Below are positions 43,777 through 55,046 of a DNA stretch of 64,000 nt, piece by piece. The notes below the pieces were generated by a model that saw only the letters and a list, made by a program, of their open reading frames with translations, searched no databases and had not been told where the DNA came from. Location: NCBI GenBank assembly GCA_963815295.1, contig CAWFFZ010000008.1, positions 1,922,001 to 1,986,000 on the forward strand. Direction: 5' to 3'. The position numbers and the translations under genes were made by a program. Numbering within the stretch: position 1 is the stretch's first letter; each line of letters begins with the position of its first letter. The stretch comes from JACDHG01 sp963815295. Lineage in GTDB: Bacteria; Actinomycetota; Actinomycetes; Propionibacteriales; Nocardioidaceae.

Positions 43777-45031
43777 CGGACAGCCGCGGGAAACTCGTCG
43801 TCGTGGGGCAGGGCTATGTCGGCCTCCCACTTGCAATGCGCGCTGTCGAAGTTGGATGGGATGTTGTCGGCATCGACCTGGACGGGGGTCGCATAAAGCG
43901 GCTTGCGAGCGGCGACTCGTATGTCGAAGACATCCCTGCCGAGGAGGTGGCTTCGGCGCTAACGACTGGACGCTACCGGCCAACACATGAGTACGTGGAC
44001 GGTGCTGGGTTTGAGGGTGATACGGTCCCACTCCGTTGCGTCAAGGAAATCCTGACCTTTCCTACGTCGAGAACGCGAGTCGGTCACTTGGCCCTCTAAT
44101 CCGACCGGAGCTACGGTCATCCTCGAGTCGACCACCTATCCAGGTACGACTGAGGAGCCGTCGCCCCTCTGCTGGAGGCCGGATCTGGTCTCACGGCCGG
44201 CAGCGACTTTCATCTGGATACGGCCCGGAGCGCATCGACCCCGGGAACCAGACCTGGACGCTAGTCACGACCCCGAAGGTTGATCGGGCGTGGATGGCCC
44301 GTCGCTGGTGGCCGTCCAAGGCTTCTACGACACGCTTATCGATCGAACCGTTCCGGTGTCGTCGCCCAAGGAAGCCGAACTTTCGAAACTCATCGAGAAC
44401 ACTTTCCGGCATGTCAACATCGCGCTCATCAACGAGCTAGCAGTGTTTGCTCGCGGCCTGGGGATCGACATCTGGGAGTCAATCGACGCGGCGTCCACCA
44501 AGCCCTTCGGTTTTATGCCCTTCACTCCCGGCCCCGGAGTGGGTGGCCACTGTCTGCCGATCGATCCGTCGTACTTGTCATGGCAAGTGAAGCGGAATCT
44601 CGGCCAGCCATTTCGCTTCGTGGAACTTGCCAATGACGTCAATGACCACATGCCCGACTACGTCGTGCGTCGCGCCGTCTCCCTGCTCAATGACAAGAAG
44701 TTGGCGGTCAACGGAACTCGGATCCTCCTGCTCGGACTCGCATACAAGAAGAACAGCGGCGATGCCCGTGAATCACCCGCGCTTCGAGTCGCCGAGTTGC
44801 TGCTGGACATGGGGGCCGAGTCCATGGCGTGGATCCCCACATCGAGGAAGGCGGCCACCTCCCCACGCGCTTGCGTCGTGTTGGTCTAGACGCCAATGAA
44901 GTGGCAAGCGCAGGGCTTGTTTAGTCCTGACCGACCACGACGCCTTCGACTTCGACCTCGTGGCCGCCAACGCATCAACCATCCTCGACTGCCGGCGGGT
45001 GCCGCAGCGGCGTGCCGCCGAACGCCTCTGA
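43773..45031 (+). pseudogene. UDP-sugar 6-dehydrogenase (UDP-Glc/UDP-ManNAc type), frameshifted
   Basis: ATG 43773 gives MTDSRGKLVVVGQGYVGLPL with the NAD-binding GxGYVGLP. The frame breaks near 44010; pieces continue as PLREGNPDLSYVENASRSLG-like sequence, then ILESTTYPGTTEE, then FHLGYGPERIDPGN, then KEAELSKLIENTFRHVNIAL, GPGVGGHCLPIDPSYLSW with the catalytic Cys, and RILLLGLAYKKNSGDARESP. The C-terminus reads ASTILDCRRVPQRRAAERL with stop at 45029-45031. The restored length of about 415 residues is normal. The product would be a hexuronic acid nucleotide for the glycan. Confidence 0.8.
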
Positions 45032-46161
45032 GCAACCACCTCCACTCCACGCCTTGACGAGCGCCCGCGCTATGTCTGCTGGACGAGCCGAGCAAGTTGC
45101 CTCGCCCGCGAATCCCAGACCACGCCGAGACCTGGTCACCTCCGGCCGCCAGGGCTGCCTCGATTGCGTCGGCGCAGCTCGCTGGGTCGCCGGGGTGGTA
45201 GGCATGCACGGCGTCATGGACAGGCGAGTTCACGACGCCATAAAGATCGTCGCGACCACTCTCAAGCCCGCGGCAACGTATTCGTAGAGCTCAAGGGTGA
45301 GCCCACCGCTTCGAGAGCATCGTGCTTGCGCCGCAAAGGCAGCAACCCGACCCGGGCACGTTGGATCTCGCGACGAACCCTGTCGTTGTCGACCCATCCG
45401 GAGAACACGACCAGGTCGTCGATACCCAGTGTCTTAGCCTGCAACTCCAGTTCGCTGCGCCGGACTCCGTCACCAAGGATGACACAGTCAAGAGAGGTGC
45501 CCTTGTCACGGAGGAGCCGCATACCGTCGAGCAGAACGTCTACTTCGTACCAAGGGGTCAGCGCACCGACGAACAGCAATGGCAGCGCACGATCGTTCTC
45601 TGCCATGGTGACTGCGGCCGCGGGTTAACAGCAGCATAGGCACAACCTGACATCGACAACCGGGCAGCCGATTTCTGTCGTGTAGGTCGCAAGAGCAGGG
45701 GTCACCGCTATCACCAGATGCGCTGACCGCGCCTGGACGCGCATCAGGAGATCGGCCAGCCGGGCCGCCGACCTCGAGCCGAAGTTCAGCTTCCATACGT
45801 CACGGATAGGTCCGTTGATCTCGAGCACCACGGTCTTGCTGACGAGCCGCGCTAGCACGAGACCGAAGCCGAAGATCGACTGGCGAGCCATCCAGATATC
45901 GACCCGCTGGCCGGTGACCCACCATTTGAGGACAAGGAGGATTCGGCTCACCTGGTCAGCCAGTTGCCTTGCGGTTCTGCCACCTACCCACCGGAGCCCG
46001 ATTGTCTCGAAGGGCACTTCGCTGGCGCCAACAGCAGCGGCCTCGGGTAGGACATGGGTCACCTGTACGCCCGCCCGCGTCAGGCCATCTGACATACCTG
46101 CAAGATGTCGCGCACCGCCACCGACACCTGGAAACAGAGCGCCGTCATAGACCAGCTTCAC
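44975..46161 (-). pseudogene. GT4-family glycosyltransferase, frameshifted
   Basis: GTG 46161 overlaps the sulfotransferase stop (GTGA) and begins KLVYDGALFPGVGGGARHLA. The N-terminal half includes IWMARQSIFGFGLVLARLVS and TVVLEINGPIRDVWKLNFG, a form of the LEVNAPL block of GT4 enzymes. After a shift near 45630 it continues as LPLLFVGALTPWYEVDVLLD and DCVILGDGVRRSELELQAKT, then LVVFSGWVDNDRVRREIQRA, then after another shift HDAVHAYHPGDPASCADAIE. The 3' end is uncertain and converges with or overlaps the dehydrogenase end. Confidence 0.68.
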
Positions 46162-47017
46162 AAGGTGAGGGCCATCGCCGTAGCGACGGCGCCACACTCT
46201 CTGGCTACGGCTGCAGTGACCTCGGCCGAGACGGGCTCACGGGACTTGGATTCATGTATGTGCAAGCCCTGCACGTGTGTACGTAGTTCCGGCGTCATGG
46301 CCACTCGAAGGCCAAGCCCTTCAAGCTGTCCAAGCGGGTTCACAGGTTTGACGCGACGAAGGCGTCGTAGTGGAGCAGCATTGACCGCGGGGCATATTCG
46401 GTGAGATCAGCCATCGCGGTGCCAACTTGCCGAGCCCGGTGTCGCGCCGCGACCTCCGCCTGAGACATGGCCTCTTCCCTCGCGTACTGCTGTGTTGTGC
46501 GACCGTCCCACCACAGGATCATGTCTCCCCAGAAATCGGTACGCAGCAAAGAGCCCACGACGTGCGCAGGGTGGCGCAACACGTGAAGGAACGCGGCTTC
46601 GGGGAAAGTGTGGACAAGGATGGGGATCCTGCCGCACGACGCTGTGTTCTTCACGGCGACCGTACGTGCGTTGGCGTGGTGGCGGATGGATGCGAGCCTG
46701 CGTCTAAACCGATCCATACGGAGCGCTACCACATCGGCCGGCCCGACCGAGCGTCCCAGGGTGGCCTGAAAGTCCTGGGTCAGCCCGGCTTCAACAAAGA
46801 GGGCAGTGGATTCAGATGATGGGCGAACCCAGGCTGCTGGGCCAAGACCGTGACGTGCGAGTGGATTCGCTAATCCAGTCAGCCTAGGCGCTCTGGCCGG
46901 CAAGACGAGGAACCGTCGCCACGTCATCGAGATAACTAATCGCCTCGAGCACGATGGTCGTGCCCGAGCGGCCTGAGAACCGACAACAAGGAGCTCCGGC
47001 GGCGCCTCTGTGTTCAT
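46158..47017 (-). pseudogene. Sulfotransferase A, frameshifted
   Basis: ATG 47017 overlaps the next gene upstream by 4 bases. The N-terminus starts PPELLVVGS and then needs a one-base shift near 46975 to read GRSGTTIVLEAISYLDDVAT, the 5'-phosphosulfate-binding loop. The central part is intact (GRIPILVHTFPEAAFLHVLR, HPAHVVGSLLRTDFWGDM), including the 3'-phosphate-binding RHPAHVVGS-type motif of PAPS-dependent enzymes. A shift near 46345 gives VNPLGQLEGLGLRVAMTPEL and a SKSREPVSAEV end. The restored length is about 285 residues. It would sulfate a sugar or lipid using PAPS. Confidence 0.72.
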
Positions 47018-47776
47018 GGCATCTCATTGCCGTCGAACGACGCGTGCCTGCCGCGATTGCCCGCAATCATGTGCTCGTAAGTAGGAAGGTGGCTCGATTG
47101 GGCCGCGGCCACCGACACTTCGTTGAGCGTGGTCTTCGCGAGTGGTACCCCGAGTGACCGGGCACAACGTGCTGCCGCGAACTGTGCCAAAGCCCGACTC
47201 GTCCTCACGGCTAAAGCCGCGCGCCATGGGGACATTGGTCGCGCTCGCCGGACGTGAGCCGCGCGGTGGGCAGAAGTCACGTCGCGCGCGGGGCGCCAGG
47301 CAAGGTGCAGTTCGACGGTCAAGCCTGCCGCGTCGAGAAGTCGGGGACGATTCGCTGTCAGCCGTGTCGTCTTGGAGATATCGACGATAGTCGAATCGGC
47401 CACGTCGGCGAGAACCCGAATGCCTTCATCGAAGGGCACCCCGGGGTAGTGCTCGCTGAAAGCACACGATGCCACCCACTTACGAAGCAGGCGCTGAGGC
47501 ACGAACAGGCCTGGGAAGGCCTCCATGACACGACGCCTTCCATTCGGCAGTTGCGGCTGGCCATCGTTGAGCCCCGCGAGACGTCGATGAACTTCTGCCC
47601 AGTAGACGCATTCCGGATAGGGGCTGCCGCAGGAACACTGACCTCTGGCAACGAATTGAGAGGAGGAGAGCCTGCTGATTTCCGCCAACAGCCAAAGCTT
47701 GGCTCTGGACGGCGAGAAAGCGCCCCAGAAGAGTGGATCCCGATCGCCCGTACCCACAGACGTAGATCACCTTCAA
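47014..47776 (-). pseudogene. Sulfotransferase B, frameshifted
   Basis: A TTG at 47776 overlaps the flippase stop (TTGA) and reads LKVIYVCGYGRSGSTLLGRF with the 5'-phosphosulfate loop. Near 47690 the frame shifts to EISRLSSSQFVARGQCSCGS, then PYPECVYWAEVHRRLAG, the CGxPxxxCxYW pattern of this bacterial sulfotransferase group. The remainder is open to the stop at 47014 (DSTIVDISKTTRLTANRPRL, AWRPARDVTSAH near the 3'-phosphate site). The restored length is about 253 residues. The stop overlaps the sulfotransferase A start. Confidence 0.7.
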
Positions 47777-49023
47777 GCCGCTCTCCTTTTGGCGTTGACG
47801 CCTCGCAGCGTGAGCGCAAGCAACAGCGAGTATGCGACCACCGTATACGCGGCGAAGACTGCGATCGCTGTCAATAGATCCGCGTCGGATAGGCGTACCC
47901 AGACGAAGATTATCAACAGCCCTGTCAGACGCCCGACGTTCCACAGCAGCCTGACCAACTCCATGTGAAGTGCCGGCAGGATGTTCGAGAATGACGTTGC
48001 CACCATCTGAGCGACCGCGGTTGGCGTGAGCAGGACGACCATCCAGGCAATGTCTGGGTATCCCGGCCCTACCAGCACCGAAACGACTGGGGCCATGGCC
48101 AAGCCCAACAGGAGAAGCGCGACTGCGACGACCTTCGCTTCGTAGCCGGGCAGACATGAGCATCGCGATTCGGTCCGGCGTCTCCCGAGCGACAAGGGCG
48201 TAACTCACTTCACTGACCGATGTGGCGACGAGTTCGGTTGGGATCATGAGCAGCCGCCTAGCCAGATAGAACGCGCCGCCAGCCGGAGCGCCAAAGAGTG
48301 CCGAAATGCCAACGAGCGGCAATGCCAGTCCCAGGTTGGACATCACGGCACTCGTTCCGACACTGCCTGCGAACCGCCCCAATCGCTCGTTCCTGATTAC
48401 CGTCCCGACGCCGTCCAGATCCCTGCCACGACGCATGCGAATCAAGGAAGGAGTGACAACGGTCGCCGCAAACAGGTTGCCGATCGCATACGTCACCACC
48501 AGCACCCAAACCTCAGGAAGGATGAGGCAACCGATGATCTGGGCGACGCCAGTGACCACGCCATTGGTCAAGCGGACGTAGGCCAATCCTTCGTAATGCT
48601 GGTCAGCGAGCGCGACAAAAGATGCCACATTACAAAGACACAGCGAAGCTATCAATAGCGCTGTGGCCGCCAGGTCACGGTAACCGCAGCCCCAGTGAGC
48701 CAGATCACGATTCCAGCTGCCAATGGGGCGAGTACGGTGCCAGTGGTCAGAACAAGCCGAGCGATCACCCAGCGGCGCCCTGCCGGCAAGCGGGGAAGTA
48801 CTTGTTCGAGTCGACCAGTAAGCAAGATTGCAGCGACTTGGCTGTAAGCCAGAATGACAGCGAAGGTCCCAAACTGTGATGGCGAACATAGTCGCGCCAC
48901 GAGAGGCAACGACGCCGCCATCGCCAACTGCCCGAGCGCAGATCCGCCGACCACGGAGCCAAATGGCCCAAGTCGCCGACCTCGGATTTCATCGGGTCCC
49001 CTGGGCGCTTCGCTTAGGTTCAT
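47773..49023 (-). pseudogene. Wzx-like polysaccharide flippase, frameshifted
   Basis: ATG 49023 starts MNLSEAPRGPDEIRGRRLGP and leads to the first membrane segments (GSALGQLAMAASLPLVARLC, SPSQFGTFAVILAYSQVAAI) typical of oligosaccharide flippases of the MATE/MVF group. After shifts near 48660 and 48180 the remaining segments read ALLIASLCLCNVASFVALAD, WVLVVTYAIGNLFAATVVTP, SNLGLALPLVGISALFGAPA and, in a third frame, VVAVALLLLGLAMAPVVSVL up to ALTLRGVNAKRRAA. The restored length is about 415 residues with about 12 helices. It would move lipid-linked repeat units across the membrane. Confidence 0.75.
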
Positions 49024-49090
49024 GCACGCATCATGCGACCGATGGTGCGAAGGTGGCGCCAACTGCGCGCGGCGTTGAAGGCAGTAAGCC

Positions 49091-49993
49091 TCAGGGCCGC
49101 AGCGCTCTCCGACACCCTTGGGAGGGCACCTTCCGGTCCCACGTAGCCCAGCGGTTCAGCGTCGCCCGCACCAGAGCCCACACGCGGTCGGCATCACGCT
49201 CGTTCAGTTCCTGACTCCAGTCCCGAGTAGCTGCCAGAGGTTGGGAGAGGCGGGTATGTCCGGCGGGGTGGATATTCTCCTTGCTGATCTGCTCAGCACG
49301 GTCACTGAAGCGCAGCATGTCCGGATGCGCTTCCACCCCTAGATGGGCCGACATTCGCGCAACGGACTCAGTCGGTGCTTCCACGAGGTCTTCTAGTCGG
49401 ACAACAAGTAGTGATTCAGGTGGCAGGGACGCACCGGCTGCGGAGCGGATGCCTCGGAGCCAGAGCCATCCACTCGCGAGCGGGTCATTTGGCCCCCAGG
49501 TCTGACGCGCCAGCGAAGCGACGACGTCCAAGGGATGCCGCACCACATGGATGAACTTTGCACCGTGAAACGTCCGCGAGAGCAAAGGCATGTGTTCGAC
49601 GTATCCCGGAGTCTTGTCCCCGACGACTGCTGTTGGTCGACCGTCGGCAAACGCCTCGTAGATGCGTGAGACTGCCTCGGCCGGGGATTGGGGCCGACGG
49701 TCGTTGAGCCGCTGCTTCACCATCGATGGACTCAATCCCGCTCGGCGAAGCCGTCCATTCGCGAAGGAGAGGCGCGTAAAGACATCGATCCGAACGCCGC
49801 GAGGTCCCCCACCACATGTGCTTGAGCCGTAGCAGGGAGGGAGAAAGCCTGTCTCCGGTGGGATCTCGAGCTGTGGATGGCCAAGAAGAATCGCTCGGGT
49901 CAGGGTGGTGCCTGATCTTCCAACGCCCACGACGAAGAAGCGTGGGAAGACCGACGGCTCTGTCTGCGGTGGCGGCAGGGAAACAGGCGTCAC
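49091..49993 (-). CDS. Sulfotransferase C (intact)
   Basis: A 300-residue PAPS-dependent sulfotransferase and the only unbroken gene between 37 and 54 kb. The 5'-phosphosulfate loop is FFVVGVGRSGTTLTRAILLG, the central GDKTPGYVEHMPLLSRTF carries the catalytic region, and FIHVVRHPLDVVASLARQTW is the 3'-phosphate-binding motif. LLVVRLEDLVEAPTESVARM and the SKEN segment are typical of the C-terminal half. The ATG overlaps the polymerase stop (ATGA). The acceptor is probably the glycan repeat unit made by neighbouring genes. Confidence 0.87.
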   Translation of the reverse strand: MTPVSLPPPQTEPSVFPRFFVVGVGRSGTTLTRAILLGHPQLEIPPETGFLPPCYGSSTCGGGPRGVRIDVFTRLSFANGRLRRAGLSPSMVKQRLNDRRPQSPAEAVSRIYEAFADGRPTAVVGDKTPGYVEHMPLLSRTFHGAKFIHVVRHPLDVVASLARQTWGPNDPLASGWLWLRGIRSAAGASLPPESLLVVRLEDLVEAPTESVARMSAHLGVEAHPDMLRFSDRAEQISKENIHPAGHTRLSQPLAATRDWSQELNERDADRVWALVRATLNRWATWDRKVPSQGCRRALRP

Positions 49994-51498
49994 AGCGCTT
50001 CCGGGTCCTTGGCTGTCGGCTGGGGTTCTCCACCTTTGGCTGTCGAGTGGGCATACAACCGAGGTGCTCTTGATTCGGCGGCGCGAGCCTTCTGCGATCG
50101 CGCGCCAGGAAGCAGAGCCGCGGCCGCGGACGACCAGCCATGTGGCCCGCCACGATGAGGAGCATCAAAGCCGCGACCGGTCCCGACGAGAGGACTCCGT
50201 GGATGCCTGACACACTGACGTAGCCGAGCAAGATCGCCCCCTCCACTAACACGACGGCGCCCAGGGGTGATCGGATCCGGACCATCCGCTTCCATGCAAG
50301 GGCGAGGATGGCCCCGGATGCCGTGTAGCCGAGAAGTACTGCCCACGGCCCCCCATCCGCGTACATCAAGCCGTACTGGGTTGGCGTGGAGTATCCAGTG
50401 GTATTAGTTCCGGCTCCGTAAGCAAGCCTGGTAAGCCGGAGTGCAAAAGGCTCCACAGCTGGTGTGCGGGAACCAGGGCTTGAAGCCGAGCCATAAAGAG
50501 CCCACCGTCTTGGATGCCCAGGCCGCCGGATTCGACCAGTCGAACGATCTCTGCATTGTTCTTGCCGTTACCGTCGGTCACACGTTGGACGAGCGCGACA
50601 CTTCGTTCTGCCACACTCTCCCCTGCGGCGCTACCTTTCGCGAGTGGCATGATGAAAGCGCGAAACCAGCAACAAGGGACGCAGTCACAACGACATATCT
50701 CACACGCAGTCGGTGCCAACTGCAACCGCAGCACACCCGCAATAACGCAGAGGAGCAGCGGCGCACGCGACCCCGCACTACCCAGAAACAAGAAAGCGAG
50801 CAGGCAAACAACGAGCAAGCTGCTGCACCGATGCACGCGTCCGCTTCCAAGACCAGCACAACGTCGCCACAACGACGGCGATACGCCATCCGACCTCAGT
50901 AACGGCATTGATGATGCCCTGCCCTGCGTACGCACTGCCGAGCAGCGTGTGTCCTTTGGTCACCTCCGTCGGGTTTCCCTGATGAAGGTTGCTTGGTCAG
51001 CATTGCTTCCCGGATCGAGCAGTGACCCCAACCCGCCGCTGACGAGGGGTGGCAGGCCCTTGAATGAGATGAATCCAAGAATCGTGAGGCAGGTGACAAG
51101 AATGGCCAAGCCGACCGACATCGATTTTGCTTGAGCCGAATCCGGATTCCGCCCGTCGCCTCGCCAGCCCGTGGCGTCGGCCTGTGATCCTCCGAGCAGG
51201 ACATAGGTCATGACCATCCCCAGCAGGCCTATGGCAGCCAGGGGGAAAGCCGAAAGCCTCCGACCGGAGTGATGATTCCGCCTGTGATCGGCACCAGCGT
51301 TGGCCAAACTGCGACCAGCTCGATGGCCACGAAAAGAGCGACCGGTGTCGCTATTCGGTCGCGGCGACCAACAAAGTGCAGCAGGACGAAGACCAGAACT
51401 AGGACGACCAGGTAAAAGGCTAAGACGGAGTAGACGCCCACGTCATCTCCGCTCAGAGTCCGTCGAACAAACGGTGACCTCAACCGATTCCGTGCCAT
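49990..51498 (-). pseudogene. Wzy-like O-antigen/EPS polymerase, frameshifted
   Basis: ATG 51498 begins MARNRLRSPFVRRTLSGDDV, followed by YSVLAFYLVVLVLVFVLLHF, the first of many membrane segments spread over at least four frames: LAAIGLLGMVMTYVLLGGSQ, SMSVGLAILVTCLTILGFIS, then HTLLGSAYAGQGIINAVTEV (a periplasmic-loop-like part), VCLLAFLFLGSAGSRAPLLL, GLMYADGGPWAVLLGYTASG and GAVVLVEGAILLGYVSVSGI. The hydrophobic pattern and position between flippase and dehydratase genes suggest a Wzy polymerase; O-antigen ligase is the alternative. The restored length is about 500 residues. Confidence 0.6.
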
Positions 51499-51634
51499 GG
51501 GCGGGTAACCAGTGTTTCAAGGCAGCCGTCCTGATCGTCGAGGTCATACGAGAGACTATCCGGCCGCCGGCCTGCCTCCTACGATGACAGCGCGTGGCAA
51601 CGCCAGCCACGCGCGGAGCGACGTGGTACCGCAT

Positions 51635-53502
51635 TCACCGGGGTTGGTCGTAGGCGGCTTGCCAGGGGCCGTGAAGTTCGCTGGCTCCCGTCGGCTCGCG
51701 AGTCTGGCAGATGGCGCGTAGCCCTCGCACGAGGTACTCGTTGTCGGATTTCGGGTCCAGCAAGAGGGCATCCTCTGTATCCATCTGCGGCACTGGCACA
51801 TGTGAGATAAGCGGATGGACTGGTCGGAAGTCGACTTCGTCGGCACCCATCAGTACCTCATGCATCTTCTCGCCTTGTCGCAGGCCGGTGTACTGCACTT
51901 CGACGGCTTGCCAGAGATCTCAATCAGCTGTCGGGCTACGTCGTCGATCCTCACGGGTTCGCCCATATCGAGGACGAGCGCTTCCCCTCCTTCCCGATCG
52001 CGGCAGCTTGAATGACCAGCTGGACTGCCTCATGGATCGTCATGAAGTAGCTGGTCACCTCGGGGTGGGTGACAGTGACAGGTCCGCCTGCGTCGATCTG
52101 CGCGGCGAAGGACGTGAGGACCGAGCCTCGACTCCCGAGGACGTTGCCAAATCGGACACTGATGTAGGCACCGGAACGTCCGCGTCAACCGCCGCAGTAA
52201 GTCCTTCTGCGATCCTTTTCGAATATCCCAGCGCACTGCACGGGTCCGCCGCCTTGTCGGTGGAGATATTGACGAACCTTTCGACCGTGAACCCGCGGGC
52301 TGCCTCGAGGACGAGCAGCGTGACCCAGACATTGGTCTTGATCGCTTCATCCGGGTGACTTCTCCAGCATCGGCAGGTGTTTGAGAGCTGCGGCATGGAA
52401 CACAACCTCGGGCCGACGCTCGCTGAAAACGGATCGAGGGCATCGGGGTCTCTAATGTCAGCAAGCACGGTCTCGGCCGAGTCCATAAGCGCCCGGCCGT
52501 GGATGGACAGCTGAAGCGCGTGAAGTGCAGACTCGTCACGGTCGAACATGACGAGCTTGGCGGGGCCCCACTTATGGATCTGGCGGCACAGCTCCGAACC
52601 GATCGAACCACCGGCGCCCGTGACCAGAACACGGTGCCCAGTGACATAGCCGGCTATCGAGGCGACGTCGGTCTCCACCTGGTGTCGACCCAACAGGTCA
52701 GCGACATCGAGGTCTCTCAGGTCATTGATGCCGACATACCCGCTCATCAAGTCGTTGACCCCGGGCAGCACCTTCACCTCGAGACCCGTCTGCTGGGCAG
52801 ATCTGTGTGACCTTGCGGACCAGGTCAGCGCCTGCGCTCGGGATCGCCACCACCAGCACCGTCGCGCCCGATCGCTGTGCCACAGCGGCGATGTCATCTG
52901 ACGTGCCCATCGACCGCCACGCCATCAAGTCGCAAGGACCGCTTGGACGGGTCGTCGTCGACGAGCGCGACGGGACACCACGTAGCCGAAGGATCTCGAT
53001 GCATCGACCTGATCAGCTGCCGGCCGCCGTCGCCGGCGCCGAGGATCAAGACCGGCTGAGACGACTCCATTGCTGGAGTAACCCGGCCAGCTTCCTCGAT
53101 AACTCGCCAAGTGGCACGTCCGGCAGCCATCAGCGTCAGGGTGATGAAAGCACCAGTGAATGGGACTGACCGGGGTAGCCACGCCCCGGCTGTTGCCAGG
53201 TTCACCGCGAACAACAATCCAGCGGAACCTGCCGTGACCAGTCCGAGCGTGACCATCTCCTCAAGGCTGGCAAGACGCGCGCGGCCGGTGTGGATCCCAC
53301 CAGTGAGGGCAGCGACCAAGTAGATTGAGGTGACGAACATCCACGCGAGGCAGACAGCCAGCCAACTGACTTGGGCTGGCTGGAACTCCACCCGAGCAAT
53401 GGCCGCGAGAGCCAACCCGGCAGCCCAGACACCGCAGTCAAAGGAGACCAGCCAGATACGACGCCGTGATCGAAGTCGCTCGATCACGGCTTTGCTCAGC
53501 AT
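51635..53502 (-). pseudogene. PglF/CapD-like UDP-sugar 4,6-dehydratase, frameshifted
   Basis: ATG 53502 begins a membrane-anchored N-terminus (SFDCGVWAAGLALAAIARVE and three further hydrophobic segments), then VLILGAGDGGRQLIRSMHRD (first Rossmann fold). After a shift near 52900 it continues GLEVKVLPGVNDLMSGYVGI, then the catalytic Rossmann fold GHRVLVTGAGGSIGSELCRQ, FVNISTDKAADPCSALGYSK (a Thr-Asp-Lys site in place of Tyr, as in PglF/FlaA1-type), and ends after more shifts with YTGLRQGEKMHEVLMGADEV. The restored length of about 620 residues equals PglF. It makes the UDP-4-keto sugar used by the PglE-like aminotransferase. Confidence 0.8.
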
Positions 53503-53667
53503 TCGGGTTGTCCTCCAGAGGGTGGGTGAGGGTGACGACGTGTAGTGCAGGTCATACCGTCAGTAAGCACGGTAGCCGGTAAAAAGGGGTTTTACCCACC
53601 AGACGACTAGGATGCCTGGAAAGGCCGTGTCGACCGACACCTTGACCGACCCAAGAACGAGGCTCTC
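53503..53667. promoter_or_regulatory. Divergent promoter region of the dehydratase and BY-kinase operons
   Basis: Only 165 bases separate the start of the minus-strand dehydratase-to-glycosyltransferase run from the plus-strand kinase-LCP run. It must contain both promoters. No clear operator is seen by eye. Confidence 0.4.
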
Positions 53668-55046
53668 GTGGAGCTCAGCAACTACCTCAAGATCGTCCGC
53701 AGGCGATGGACGTTAATCGTCTTATGCCTTCTCGTCGCTCTCGCCGGAGCCGCAGCGATCACGATCACAGCCACGCCGCAGTACAGCTCGACCGCACGCC
53801 TGTTCGTCTCGACGCCACGCGCGGAAGGCTCCGATGCCTATCAGGGTGGGTTGTTTTCGCAGCAGCGCGTCGCTTCATACGCCGACCTCGTGACCGGCGA
53901 GGACCTTTCAAACAGAGTCGTAGATCAGCTGAAGCTCGACCAGACCGGCGAGTCGCTCTCAGAACAAGTCAGCAGCAATGTCGTTCCGGAGACGACGATC
54001 CTCGAGGTCACGGTCACCGACCCGAGTCCCAACGAGCCCAACAACTCGCGGTCGCCCTTTCGGACCAGTTCACTGCATTCGTTCAGGAACTCGAGACGGC
54101 ACCCGGCACCAAGCGCTCTCCCATAAAGGCGACAATTGTGGATTCGCCGGATCTGCCGACGGATCCCGTATCCCCTAAGCCACTCCGCAATCTCGGCTTG
54201 GCTGCTGTTCTTGGACTTCTGCTGGGGCTCGGTCTCGCAATCGTGCGCGAGATGCTCGACACGACGATCAAGTCGCCTGAGGACGTGACCGATGCGGCTG
54301 ACGCGGCGATCCTCGGCACCATCCTCTTCGACTCCAGGGCCGTCAAGAATCCCCTCGTTACCGAGCTCGAGCTGCACTCTCCGCGCGTCGAGGCGTTCAA
54401 GATGCTGCGCACCAACCTGCAGTTCGTCGAGGTCGACCGACTCTCGAAGGTGTTTGTCATCACCAGCGCTGTGCCTTCAGAGGGCAAGACGACGACGGCG
54501 GTCAACCTCTCCATCACGCTCGCTCAAGCGGGTCAACGCGTCCTTCTCGTCGAGGGAGACCTGCGCCGGCCGCGCGTTGCGAACTACCTCAAGCTCGAAG
54601 CGACCGTTGGTCTCACCACCGTTCTCATCGGAAGGATCGGCGTCGAGGACGCTATCCAGCCCTGGGGACCCGACGGCCTGCACGTCATCACTAGCGGATC
54701 TGTACCCCCTAACCCAGCCGAGCTGCTCCAGTCGCACGTCATGCAAGACACGCTGACCAAGTTGCGAGAGCGCTACGACATGATCATCATCGACGCCCCG
54801 CCGCTGTTGCCAGTGACCGACGCCGCTCTGATCGCCGCTCAGGCTGACGGCGCTGTGCTCGTGTTCCGCCACGGCAAGACCACCAAGGACCAAGCTCTAG
54901 GCGCCGTGGATCGCCTTCGCTCCGTCGACGCACGGGTCCTCGGCTGCGTCCTCAACATGGCGCCTGAACGCGGGGCCGACAGCTACGCTTACGGATACGG
55001 CTACGCACCCATGCGCGGCCGCCGGCGCCGCGCAGGGGATTCATGA
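53668..55046 (+). pseudogene. Wzc-like tyrosine autokinase (BY-kinase), one frameshift
   Basis: From GTG 53668: MELSNYLKIVRRRWTLIVLC, a membrane segment, and a Wzz-type extracellular domain (TPQYSSTARLFVSTPRAEGS). At about 54037 one base is lost or gained; coding resumes in the next frame as QQLAVALSDQFTAFVQELET, then the second membrane segment LAAVLGLLLGLGLAIVREML and the BY-kinase domain with Walker A SAVPSEGKTTTAVNLSI, Walker A' VLLVEGDLRRPR and Walker B MIIIDAPPLLPVT. A C-terminal Tyr cluster (DSYAYGYGYAPMRG) is the expected autophosphorylation site. About 459 residues when joined. Controls polymer chain length and export. Ends overlapping the LCP gene by 4 bases. Confidence 0.88.
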
